A stretch of 64,000 nucleotides of DNA, from positions 211,855,443 to 211,919,442 of the forward strand of contig OU015490.1 in the NCBI GenBank assembly GCA_907164885.2. The letters run 5' to 3'. Positions 23,217 to 35,426 of this stretch are shown piece after piece (position 1 is the first letter of the stretch; each line of letters begins with the position of its first letter). A program made the position numbers and the translations under genes. Under the pieces are notes generated by a model that searched no databases, was not told the origin of the DNA, and saw only the letters and a program-made list of their open reading frames with translations. This DNA comes from Dolomedes plantarius. Taxonomy: Eukaryota; Arthropoda; Arachnida; Araneae; Dolomedidae.

Positions 23217-24273
23217 ATATATATATGAATAATTTTTCCTTTATGAGCAAATAAATTTAAGATTTAATGTCGTCTCTCTATAAAATTAATTAGTTTTTCA
23301 AATACAGATCAGATATCTTATAACAGTGAATACTTATCTAGGCTTTAAGAATATTCGGGAAATACCTTAATTAAACATAATTATTTTATACGTAAAAATT
23401 GAATACTGAGACAAACACCCAAATGTATTATTCACCCGTAATGAATCATGCAAAAGAAAAAAAATCATTGTCAACTAAATCTAGCAACACAGCCAATAAG
23501 TAACATGATTAAGACTTTATCAACTAGCGCTGAAAACTCTATTAAGGAATCATTCGGACGTGAAATGCTGTTCCTTAAAGCTTATCTTCCCTAAGTCAGA
23601 GATTTCTCCAGTCCACCATGCAACAAACGTAATGTGAAGTATTTTTGAGAAATTTTGCATATCAAGTAGAAAGTAAAATCAATTATTCGATTACAAAGAT
23701 ATTTCAGTGAATGTATCGACTCTAATTCGATGATTAAGACATTCGAAACGATATTTTTTTTAAACGTTTTGAAGCACTTTTTCAGACCAATGAACCTCGA
23801 GATAGATGTTATTATCATTATTTAGATAATGTAACGCATGCAATAAATAAACATATTATTTTGATAAATGGAAATAATAAGAGAGGAAAAATAAATTATT
23901 TTTATGAAAAGTTCACCGGTACGAAGGAAATAAAAAAAAATATTTATTGCACCAAAAAAGAATGATTTATTGTTCGACTGTACTTAATATCTATACACAT
24001 ATTTATTTTTGTTTAATAGCTTTTAAAAAGGAGCGAAATGAACACATGTTTATTCACATGGAGTCACATGCATATGTATTTCTGTGAATTAAATTATTGC
24101 TATGTTGTTAATCCCTGACTTTACTATTTATTTTATATATATTCAAGTGAAAAAAACAATTTCTGTTATTGAATAAGTGATAAATTTTTTTTAAACTCTG
24201 TATATTTTATTGACAAAGCTGGCTTCAATTCCGATTTTTTAAACGATTTAAAAATAATTATGGATCATTAATA

Positions 24274-24280
<7 letters not shown>

Positions 24281-24309
<29 letters not shown>
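24281..24309. repeat. (TA)n tract
   Basis: TA repeat marking the left border of the mini-me-like element. Confidence 0.9.
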
Positions 24310-24311
<2 letters not shown>

Positions 24312-24960
24312 TAGCTGAATACTCGTACTTCACTACGGACTACATTCAAATTAAATAAAACGGTCTATGTATGCAATTAATTGGTACGTTTAGTATCTAT
24401 AAACCATGCTAATTTGAATTAAATTCTTTAAACAGTTCCAACTCAATTAATCTATAGGTCAAATTATATATTTTACTATATTTTAATTTTTTTGTCAATT
24501 TATTTCGTTGGTATGCGCATGACGATAAATTAATTTAAAGTATGACAAAAAAACACGTGATCAGCATTTAATAAATTAAATTCTAAAAATTAATCTTTAA
24601 AAATTCACCAACAGTCAGAAAATGGAGGTAATGATTCGAAAAAGATTTCATTTTAAAGGAATTTTTATGATCTCTCTCGTGATAGAAATTTTATAACCCT
24701 CAGAATATTTTTTAGATGTAACCTTTGAAGGATATTACAAAGTAGCTTAAAAATTCAATTTTAAAAAATCTAAGAAGAATTTTTCAAAAATCTTTCTTAG
24801 TGAACCCCTTTACTATAAGAAGAATCACCATGCAAATTTCAGCCCTTTAGGTCCAGCAATTTGGTCTATACGTTATCTGTCAGTTAGTCAGTCAGTCAGT
24901 TACGGAACTGGTTTATATTTATAGATATGTCTATCTGTGTGTAAGTATAGATGGTTAGGC
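24310..24960 (+). mobile_element. mini-me/Helentron-like element, copy 1
   Basis: Colinear with 60898-61455. The left end is near ACATTCAAATTAAATAAAACGG, and the right part has TTTCAGCCCTTTAGGTCCAG followed by a (GTCA)n run and GTTACGGAACTG. A GTCY microsatellite, short conserved core and TA repeat is the arrangement described for dipteran mini-me/DINE-1 elements, which are tied to Helentrons. No protein is encoded, so the assignment rests on layout. Confidence 0.55.
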
Positions 24961-26049
24961 AAGTAAAAGTCATCAACATATGAAATAATTTTTAGTAAAT
25001 CGTTAGAAACTACTAAATTCCTTAGTAGTTTACCTAAAAAATAAAGAAAAGTACGTGTGGAATGTCTTTAAAAATATGAATTTCAGTAATTTTTACAATG
25101 GTTCAGGTTATAGAGCATAATTCTTTATTTGTGAAACTATCGTTCGAATAAGTGAAATTAAACAAACTGATTATAACTCATTAAAAAAATACGAGAATTG
25201 ATTATGATTATCCGGCAGCAGCTTTGAATCTTGTGAAATATTTAATGAAAAAAAGGCTATTTTATTGCATATAAAACTTCTGTAAAACATTTAAATAAGT
25301 CTATATAACACATGTAGTTAAATGGGATCAGGCAATTTTTCAATGGTTCTTATCAAAGCGAATTAGAATGGTATTTTTATTACTTGCAAACTGTGGTCGT
25401 TAATTTCGTTCTCATTGTAAAGTATGGTCGGCTTGTATAAGGTCATTTATGCCAAATCATGCGTTCTAGGATCCTACATAAATAGTTGCATCGTACAACA
25501 TTTATTTTGAACATAGAGATCACTGCGTAAATTGGTATATATATATTAGGGTGGGGCGAAATAAATAATTTTTTTATAATCAAATTCTAATAGTGCGGAA
25601 AACTTTTGCATTGGCATCCTAATAACGGGAAAAATAATGTAAAAATATATAAATTGGTTTTGAAATCGCCAAAGAGCCCTAAAGTTTAGAAAAAAAAGAA
25701 GAAAATCTGCAATTTTTAAAGACGTATAATTTTTTTAATAGTTTACTTTATTTCTAATAGTGTAAAAAATATTTTTTGGAGTTACCTAAATGCGTGAAAA
25801 ATACTTTTGGACACATTGTCCTTCATTTGAATTCGCGCAAAAAGCCTTAAAATGCCATTTATTTTTGTAAAAACCTCATATTACAGTTGTTTGTCCATTT
25901 CAGCATGTTTTTCATTTATGCCGAAATGACCCAAGACTGACCACGTGGAGTCAGTCTATACATATATATGCATGTAATTTCTGCATGTCGAGTCCCAACC
26001 ACACCTGACCCAACCAACCAACCAATTTGGGTGTGGTTATCTACACTGA

Positions 26050-26295
26050 AGTCCCTCTAAATTCAAACTTCGTATCAAATTTTGGCATCAAAGACCTTGA
26101 TCCTAAAGTTGTCCGAATACAACCTTCTCGGTTTTCATGCCCGCAAACTTTTCCAGCGGCCTCTGTAACAAGTTTCACACATCTCTCTACCGACTAAGTG
26201 TGGCATGGAAATGTCAAATACTCAAATTCTGGCAGGGCTTAGTCTTTCAATAATGTTGAAATGTGTTCTGTTGCCATATTTGACAACAATGGATC
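26050..26295 (-). pseudogene. inverted duplicate of the C-terminal coding part
   Basis: The reverse complement matches 27362-27602: [16 protein letters not shown], then LPEFEYLTFPCHT, then [15 protein letters not shown] and [12 protein letters not shown], with a stop in place of the residue after LLKD. It continues leftwards into noncoding sequence and the TTAGGGTGGGG end. Confidence 0.8.
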
Positions 26296-26391
26296 TGGTG
26301 TAAAAAGAGCACCAGCTGAAATAAGTAAATTGAATCTACTTCGATGGTAGAAAAGATAATATATTAAAACAAGAAAAAATAGGATCTAAAA

Positions 26392-27843
<1,452 letters not shown>

Positions 27844-27990
27844 TTTAATGATCTCGTGGGGTCGTTAGACTGTTATCGTATATAAGCACCTTTGCGTCGC
27901 GTTGCGACCAATCCAATTTCTGGAAGTTAACTAAAAGAAGGGATACAACTCTCAAAAAATACACTCTTGTTATAAATATTTACAATGTAT

Positions 27991-28005
27991 TTACACATAT
28001 ATTTA
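27991..28005. repeat. 15-bp target duplication, first copy
   Basis: TTACACATATATTTA stands immediately before LINE copy 1. The same 15 bases recur at 31749-31763 and 33740-33754, after each LINE. Confidence 0.8.
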
Positions 28006-31000
28006 AGAGCAGAGGTGGCGCGCATTGCTCAGAGAACCAACTATGGAGAGTAACACTCCTAGTTGTAAATTTGTGCATTTAAATGTCAATAAAACATATC
28101 TGGCTTCTAAGGAACTGGGCGAGGACGCCGTAGCCCAGGACCTTGACATCCTCTCGATCTCGGAACCTTACTATTCCAGAGAGGATGCGCATGTAACTGG
28201 CATACCGAACACGTACGCAGTAATAGCACACAGCTGCAGCCCCAAGGCTGCCCTAGCGGTAAAGAGGAGGCACAAAATGCTCACCCTGATGGTGACGGAG
28301 TGCTTGGTAGCAGCCCGAGTACAGCTGCTAGGGGAGTGGTATAACGTTATCACAGTCTATCTACCCCCCTCTCCCAGGGGGGATGATGATAGAACGGAGC
28401 CCCAATTGAGTTATCTCAGGTCCATCTTGGACAATAATGACGCAAAGTCAATTATTATGGGCGACTTCAATGCGAAGTCATCTGTTTGGGGCCCTAGGCG
28501 AACTAACGAAAGGGGAATAACGATCTTGAGCATGGTGGCGCACTACGGGTCGCACATCCTAAACGACCCAAACAGCCCTCCCACTTATAACGGATCGTTC
28601 GGGATGGGATGGGTCGACCTCGTGATAACCATTGGTATCGACGAGGATAGGATCTCCAACTGGAGAGTCTCAGATGACTTTGTGCTGACGGACCACAATG
28701 GGATTCTGTTTGAGCTAAGTGGCCTTGACACAGGTCACGGACAGCCCAAAAATATTAAATGGGACATTAGATCCATGAAGTGGATGGAGTTCAGAGCTGA
28801 ACTCCGCAAGGAGTCTAATGCGCTCAGAGACACGGTGGAGGCCCTCGATCCCGAGGAGGCTGTCATGGTCATCAATGACAAGCTACACGATCTGTGCAGC
28901 AAACACCGTAAGAGGAAAGGCTGTCTGAAAAGGAATGCACATTGGTGGTCTCCAAGCCTGGCGATACAGCGCAAAAAGGTCAGAGCTCTCAGGAGGAGGG
29001 CTCAAAAGATCAGTGATCCCCAAGAAAGGTCCCTGAACATGGAGATCTTCAAACGGGAAAGAGCTTCCTATAGGCGAGCCAAACTGGCAGCCAAAAGGAA
29101 GTCGTTCAGAGATTATCTCGAAGGGGTGACGTCCAAAGACATATTTGGCAATGTGACGTTTACAACTCCTAATAGTGGCAGAGGGGACTGCGTCAAGCAA
29201 CTCAAGAAACCTGACGGAGACTTAACGCACGACGAGTGAGAAGTGGAGTTATTACTGGCTCAACACCACTTCAAGAATATTGACAATGTTCAATATCCCA
29301 GAATCGCTATCCAAGAGACTCAAGATTTCATCACGATCGATGAGATCGACTTGACTTTGGATAATATGGCTAAAGGGAAGGCTCCGGGATTCGATGGGCT
29401 CACGCTCACTATAGTGGAGGAGCTGCACCAAGTGGACGCCCGGCTACTGGGTAACCTATTTAATAAGTGCCTGAAAATGATGAAGTTTCCAAACACCTGG
29501 AAAAAAGCGAAGGTGGTCTACTTCCCCAAAGCGGGAAAAGACCTGAATATGCCGAATGCATATCATCCAATCTGCCTCCTCCCAGTTATGGGGAAGGTTC
29601 TGGACAAGCTGATCACGAACAGACTCGTGGAGTTTCTAAAGTCGAACGGGGTACTCTCTAAAGGGCAGTATGGCTTCCGTAGAAATAGGAGCACTAACGA
29701 TGCCCTAAAAAGGGTACTTGGGATCATAGGCGATAATAAGCGGAACAAGCTTTTTACTTGTATGATCACACTCGACATTCAAAACGCCTTTAACTCTATC
29801 AACCCGATACGGGTTATAGAGGCTATAAAGAGTTTAAATATGGACACGAATCTCAAGTACCTAATAATTGAAAATCTCCGAGACAGCAGCATAAAGCTGG
29901 GTGGAAGTACAACGTGGGAGTGCCCCAAGATTCCTCCTTGGGACCCATTCTCTGGCTACTAGTGATCAACGACCTCCTGAAAGCAGAAGAGGACAATGTG
30001 GACTTCCACATACAAGCCTTCGAGGATGACCTGGTCATCCTCATCAGTAGTAAGGTCGTGTATAGGTTTACCGACCTAGCCAGCACTGCTCTAGCCAAGT
30101 GCGAGAGCTGGGCAAACCACAATGAACTTAAGTTCAATATTGGTAAGTGTAACTTCACAGTAGTGGGGCCGAGCACCAGAAATCTAAGGAGACCAACCCT
30201 AAAGCTTTGTGGACAAAGTATCAAGTATGAGAAGGAAGTGAAGTATTTGGGGGTTATCATTGATAACCAACTCAACTTCAACGCCCACCTGGATAACGCC
30301 AAGGAAAGGGCTCTGGCTGTGATGTACAAGCTCCTGAGATACTCCAGGAAGACTTGGGGCATAAAACCACTCGTCGCAAAGGAGATCTACCAGTTGGTCG
30401 TTGAAAAGATTCTGCTTTATGGAGTGCCGTCGTGGTACAACACCACAAGGAGGCTTAACGACAAGCTTTTGCAGATCCAGAGACAGTTTCTGTTGCTCTT
30501 GACAAAGTGCTACAAAACAGTAGCTACGGACACTCTCGCGGTACTGGCGGGGTGTTTGCCTTTGGACATTAGAGCCAAAACGGAAAGGACACTACACCTG
30601 ATAAATAAGGAGAATGGAGCTTTTGACCTAAATGGTCTTATGCTCGATGGGGAAAGCTGCGAAGTGAGAAACTTCGATATCCACTCGATCAAGGATATTA
30701 GCAGCATAGACTGGTCGACCAATCTTGAGCCAAGGTGTAGTACCCAGTACTACACAGACGGCTCGAAGATGGAAGGCAAAGTCGGGTCAGGTGTTATCAA
30801 GTACGATAACAACGTAAGGCTCTATGACCTAATGAAGAGGAACTCAGATCACAGTTCCTCTTATCAGGCTGAGTTAAGGGCGATAGAGATGGTAATTGAG
30901 GACACAATAAGGTCGCGAACCGAAGAGTTCGATGTCTTCACGGACTCCATGAGCGCACTACAGGCGCTCAAAGCAAAGAGCTTTAAATGTCGGCTGGTGG

Positions 31001-31748
31001 AGAACCTGAAAAAGAGTATCAATAACAACGGCTAATATATTACTTGCCACTGAGTGAAGGCCCATGCCGGTAATAGTAATAACGAAGAGGTGTATGATAT
31101 CGCCAAAAGAGCGACTCAGCTTCCCACCATTACCAATGACTATAAGCTGACCAAGAACCAGCTTAAAGGCATTCTCATGAAAGATGCCTTAAATATGTGG
31201 CAAGAAAGGTGGAATGAGTTCACCAAAGGCAGGCGGACGCAGGAGATATTCCAGAATGTCAGCTTGGATAGAGTCCAATGTGACTTTCTGAGGAACCAGG
31301 TGATTACTGGGCACGGCAGCTTTGGCCAGTACCAGGCCAAATTCTTCGGGAAGTCGGACAGCTGCAGTTGTGGCGAGATGAAGACAGTCGAGCACTGTCT
31401 ATTCGACTGCATAAACTTTGCTGACCTGCGGGCCGACCTGCCTGGGAATGCAAGACAATGGACCAAGAATAAACTATATAACGATTACTACTTTTGCAAA
31501 GTAGTAAACAAAATCGTTAAAAGTCTCATGGACGAACATGTCCAATTGCCATAGACTATTTCGATGTATGTTTTTTTTATGTTTGTAACCTTTAATAAAG
31601 TATGTGATTTAGCGAAAAAGTCGTTCTGCAGGCGGTTGGCCAGTGGAGTGACTCGGTAAAGTTGCATATGTAGCTGAGTGTCGAAGCTTGGGATCTTCAT
31701 AAAATCTGAGTTGGATGCCTACAAGGTGGGACGACGATAAGCTTACGC
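28006..31748 (+). mobile_element. R1-group LINE, copy 1
   Basis: A non-LTR retrotransposon with endonuclease, reverse transcriptase, RNase H and a C-terminal Cys/His motif. No separate ORF1 (gag) is present, so the copy is probably 5' truncated. The 3' UTR has TAATAAAGTATGTG and a 130-bp module shared with copy 2. It is bordered by the 15-bp repeat TTACACATATATTTA. Confidence 0.88.
28043..31551 (+). pseudogene. LINE polyprotein: endonuclease, RT, RNase H, zinc-knuckle-like end
   Basis: From the ATG at 28043: an apurinic-type endonuclease (FVHLNVNKTYLASKELGED, ISEPYY, GDFNAKSSVWGP, WVDLVITIG, LTDHNG; residues about 10-240), then RT (KAPGFDGLT, LPVMGKVLDKLITNRLVEFL, GFRRNRSTNDAL, GVPQDSSLGPILWLLVINDL). 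The active-site box reads FEDDLVILIS where copy 2 has FADD. RNase H follows (YYTDGSKMEGKVGSGVI, AELRAIEMVIE, FTDSMSALQAL) and the tail has CSCGEMKTVEHCLFDC. Breaks: TGA at 29237 in the frame (Trp likely), a small deletion with frameshift at about 29905-29920, TAA at 31033 and TGA at 31051. It cannot make a full protein. Confidence 0.85.
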
Positions 31749-31763
31749 TTACACATATATTTA
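31749..31763. repeat. 15-bp target duplication, second copy
   Basis: TTACACATATATTTA lies exactly between the end of LINE copy 1 and the truncated start of copy 2. Confidence 0.8.
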
Positions 31764-33415
31764 GGGTTATAGAGTCTATTAAGAATTTAAATATGGACAC
31801 TAATCTCAAGTACCTGATCATTGATTATCTCCAAGACCGCAGCATAATGCTTAGTCAAGGGGAATGGAAGTATAACGTAGGAGTACCCCAAGGTTCCTCC
31901 TTGGGACCAATTCTTTGGCTTCTCGTGATCAACGACCTCCTGACTGCAGAAGAGGACAATATGGACTTCCACATTCAAGCCTTCGCGGATGACCTAGTCA
32001 TCCTCATCAGTAGTAAGGTAGTTTATAGGTTTACCGAATTAGCCAGCACTGCTCTAGCCAAGTGCGAAAGCTGGGCAACCCACAATGAACTAAAGTTCAA
32101 CATTGGCAAGTTTAACTTCACTGTTGTGGGACCGAGCACTAAGAATCTTAGGACACCAACCCTAAACCTCTGTGGGCAAAATATAAACTACGAGAAAGAT
32201 CTGAAGTATTTGGGGGTTATCATTGATAACCAACTCAACTTCAATGCCCACCTTGACAACGCCAAGGAAAGAACTCTGGCGGTCATGCACAAGCTCCTGA
32301 GGTACTCCAGGAAGACTTGGGGCATAATACCACTCGTCGTTAAATATATCTACCAGCTGATAGTAGAAAATATTCTACTTTATGGAGTTCCGCAGTGGTA
32401 TAACACCACAAGAAGGCTTAATGATAAACTATTCCAGTTTCAGAGACCGTTTCTGTTGCTCTTGACAAAGTGCTACAAAACGGTAGCAAAGGACACTCTC
32501 GCGGTACTGGCGGGGTGTTTGAGTTTAGACATAAGAGCCAATATGGAAAGGACACAGCAAGTGATCCATAAGGAGAATAGGGCATATGACCTTAATGGTC
32601 TTGTGCTCGATGGTAACACCTGCGAAGTGAGAAACTTCGATATCCATCTTATCAAGGATATCAGCAGCATCGACTGGTCGGTCAAGCTCGAGCCAAGGTG
32701 TAGTACCCAGTACTACACAGACGGCTCGAAGATGGAAGGCAAAGTCGGGTCAGGTGTTATCAAGTATGATAACAACTCAAGGCTCCATGACCTAATGGGG
32801 AGGAACTCAGATTACAGTTCCTCTTATCAGGCTGAGTTGAGGGCAATTGAGATGGCGATCGAAGACGCCATAAAGACTCGAACCAAGGAGTTCGATGTCT
32901 ATACGGACTGCATTTGTGCACTGCAAGCACTCAAATCCAAGAGCTTGAAATGTCAGTTGGATAATCTGAAAGAGAGTATCAATAAAAACGGCTTAAAAAT
33001 TACCTGGCATTGAGTGAAAGCCCACGCCGGTAATTCCAGAAATGAAGAGGTGGATGAAGTCGCCAAAAGAGCGACTCAACTTTACACCATTACCAACTTC
33101 TACAAGCGGACCAAAAACCAGCTAAAAGGCATACTCTTGAAAGATGCCATAAGAAAGTGGCAAGACAGGTGGAATATGTCCACCAAGGGCAGGCGGACGC
33201 AGGAAATCTTCCAGAATGTCAGCCTGGATAGAGTCCAAGGGGAATTCCTGAGGAACCAGGCGATTACTGGGCACGGCAGCTTTGGCCATTACCAGGCCAA
33301 ATTCTTCAGGAAGCTGGACAACTACAGATGTGGCGAGATTCAGACAGTCGAGAACTGTCTATTCGATTGCAGAAACTTTGATGACCTGCGCGCCGACCTG
33401 CCAGGGAATGCATAA
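31764..33415 (+). pseudogene. LINE RT and RNase H, truncated
   Basis: An uninterrupted frame runs through the RT motifs GVPQGSSLGPILWLLVINDL and FADDLVILIS (active-site Asp pair intact), then RNase H (YYTDGSKMEGKVGSGVI, AELRAIEMAIEDAI, VYTDCICALQAL). It stops at the TGA at 33011 in ITWH-stop-VKAHAGN and then stays open in the same frame to the zinc-knuckle region, where two Cys of copy 1 are changed (YRCGEIQTVENCLFDC). Final stop at 33413-33415. The endonuclease is missing. Confidence 0.85.
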
Positions 33416-33739
33416 ACGTGGAGAAAATATAAACTATATAACGATTACTACTGTTGTAAAGTAGTAAACAAAATCGTTAAAAGGCTGATGGACTAACACG
33501 TCCAGCAGCCATAGCTTGTCAATCTTGATGTATTTTGCTGTGATGTAACCCATTTTAATAAAGTATGTGTAAATAGCGAAAAAAAAGTCGTTCTACAGGC
33601 GGTTGGCCGATGTGGAGCGACTCGGTAAAGTTGCATATGTTGCTAAGTGTCGAAGATAGGGATGTGCTCCTTCGTGACGACAGGTCTTTATAAAATCTCT
33701 GTTGGATGTCGTCAAGGTGGGACGATGTTAAGCTTAGAC
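31764..33739 (+). mobile_element. R1-group LINE, copy 2, 5' truncated
   Basis: It begins inside the RT domain at GGTTATAGAGTCTATTAAG, equivalent to about 29811 in copy 1, and runs to the same 3' end, including AATAAAGTATGTG and the 3' module (about 33585-33739, with a 23-bp insertion). The third copy of the 15-bp repeat follows. Truncation at the 5' end is usual for target-primed insertion. Confidence 0.88.
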
Positions 33740-33754
33740 TTACACATATATTTA
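33740..33754. repeat. 15-bp target duplication, third copy
   Basis: TTACACATATATTTA directly after LINE copy 2, followed by a partial further copy (CACACATATTTACAC). Confidence 0.8.
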
Positions 33755-34988
33755 CACACATATTTACACATTATTCAGCATCATGCTGAAGTATTCGTGG
33801 TATTCAATATATAGTATTATTCAATATATAAATCATTTACAATTGCAACTCATATTCTTCATCATGAATTTGGCAATGCCGACCGTTACGGGTAAGAAGT
33901 GCGTATGTAATAAATAGGTATGTGAAAGAAATTATTTTAGCAAATATGCTCACCCATGGGGCTGCTGTCGCTATCGGTCGCACTCGTCTCCACCACTGCA
34001 CACTTCGTGTAATATTTGTCGATCACTATAGTTCGTAGAGAGAGGTCAAGAGAGCTCTGTATCTCGTCACTAAAAGAGTTCGGCATTTCAGTGGTCAACG
34101 ATCACTTGGAGTACACCTTGGATGTTGTTTGGCGTTGATCACCTCTATGATGATTTGCGGGGCGGTCAGCACTGGTCGGCGGTCATCTGTGCGTTAAAAC
34201 CGCTGTAAGAGGATGCGTACACTTTCATTCAGCTAGCGGCCTAGTAGCATTAGTTGATACGGTTCTTTTTTTTATACTGCACTTTATCGCAGTTCGCAGA
34301 TATTCGCTGGGCAATCAATTTCACATCGTCACAGGATTCTCTTCTCGGCCTTGTAGTAGCTTATTCCGTTGTTTTTTTGTTTCAATTTCATAAGGAGCTC
34401 GCGCTGGGCATTCAAATTTGTATTCTTTGGATTCTCATTGGCCCTATAGTAGCTTAGGGTATTTGTCTTTCTTTTTGTATTAAGGAGCTCTCTTGTCGGC
34501 CCTGTGGCAACTTGTCATTATTTAATAAGGACTCTCTTTGAAACGCTCCATCAATCGTATACATATATTTCCATTTCTTTTTTTATTAGCTGTGGAATTC
34601 TTGACTTTTCAATCGCTCGCACCACCCCTTTAATGGGATAAGGGACGGGTCACCTTGTTCGTAGGTCATCTTCCCGGTCCCGCTCATCGCATTAGCCGCA
34701 TCTTACATGTTCCGGTGCATTTTAATTAACTCCGACGTCTCTCCGTGTCTGGGATATTTTCTCATCGGACAGCTCGCCGCTCCTCGGCCTTTGACATCCG
34801 ATTTATAGCTGACTCTTTAATTTTCTATGTTTTATGATATCTTATTGTTGCTCTGTACAGCGCCTCTCTCTGGCACCCCGAAGCGTCGGAACCGTAAATT
34901 TGTGACTGACAGTTTCAGCTGGGTGGCCCCTACTAATTTAGATAGCCGTCAAGAGATAACGCATATTCACACCCCGCTTGTTACATCA

Positions 34989-35426
34989 TACATATATATA
35001 TTGCTCTCATGATATCACCAGAACAGTTGGTAAGGATACAATGAAATTTTATTCTGGGGCAATATAAACATGTATCATTGAAAAGACCAACTATTATGTC
35101 ATTCCTAGTAAAAAAATTGAAACTACAGTAAAATTTATCGAACATTTTTTTGACAGAAAATACAATTAAAACTTCTTTTCCAATGAAGAACTAAGAATTT
35201 TGATTTCAAAGTTGGCCATTTTAAAGATATATTACATAATTAAATTTAAAAATTATAAAAATATATTCATTAACATACGTACGCAAATCTTCGCTCATTG
35301 CCATAACATTGAAAAAAATGATTGTTGAAATTGAAATAAATAAAATATCTATCTTTAAGCTAGAAAAAATTGAGAGCCGTATTTAAGAAAACGAAAGTGG
35401 GTTTAACTTACAGTAAAATTTTAATA
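34989..35426. other. unassigned AT-rich sequence
   Basis: No coding frame or repeat structure seen between the LTR-like sequence and the Tc1-like element. Confidence 0.5.

Larger units (their letters stand above)
23220..25540 (+). repeat. dispersed repeat family A, copy 4 (interrupted)
   Basis: Bases 23220-24190 match 9770-10740, and 25060-25540 match 11570-12110. A different repeat (24310-24960) lies between the two parts. Landmarks are AGCGCTGAAAACTCTATTA, GTCAGAGATTTCTCC, GCACTTTTTCAGACCAATGA and AAATGGGATCAGGCAATTTT. Confidence 0.68.
27850..34988 (-). repeat. long LTR-like sequence, interrupted by two LINEs
   Basis: With the two LINEs (28006-33739) taken out, about 1.4 kb remain. Read on the minus strand it starts TGTAACAAGCGGGGTG at 34988 and ends near TATACGATAACA, so TGT...ACA ends are possible. 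Between them are a tandem series of GGGCCNAxGAGA/GAGCTCCTTA-type units (about 34540-34330), a CAGTATAAAAAAAAG TATA box near 34270, a GC-richer leader, and TATTTATTACAT near 33910. This order (enhancer-like repeats, TATA, leader, poly(A)-like signal) fits a solitary LTR. No internal retroviral genes or second LTR are seen, so this is inference. Confidence 0.4.
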
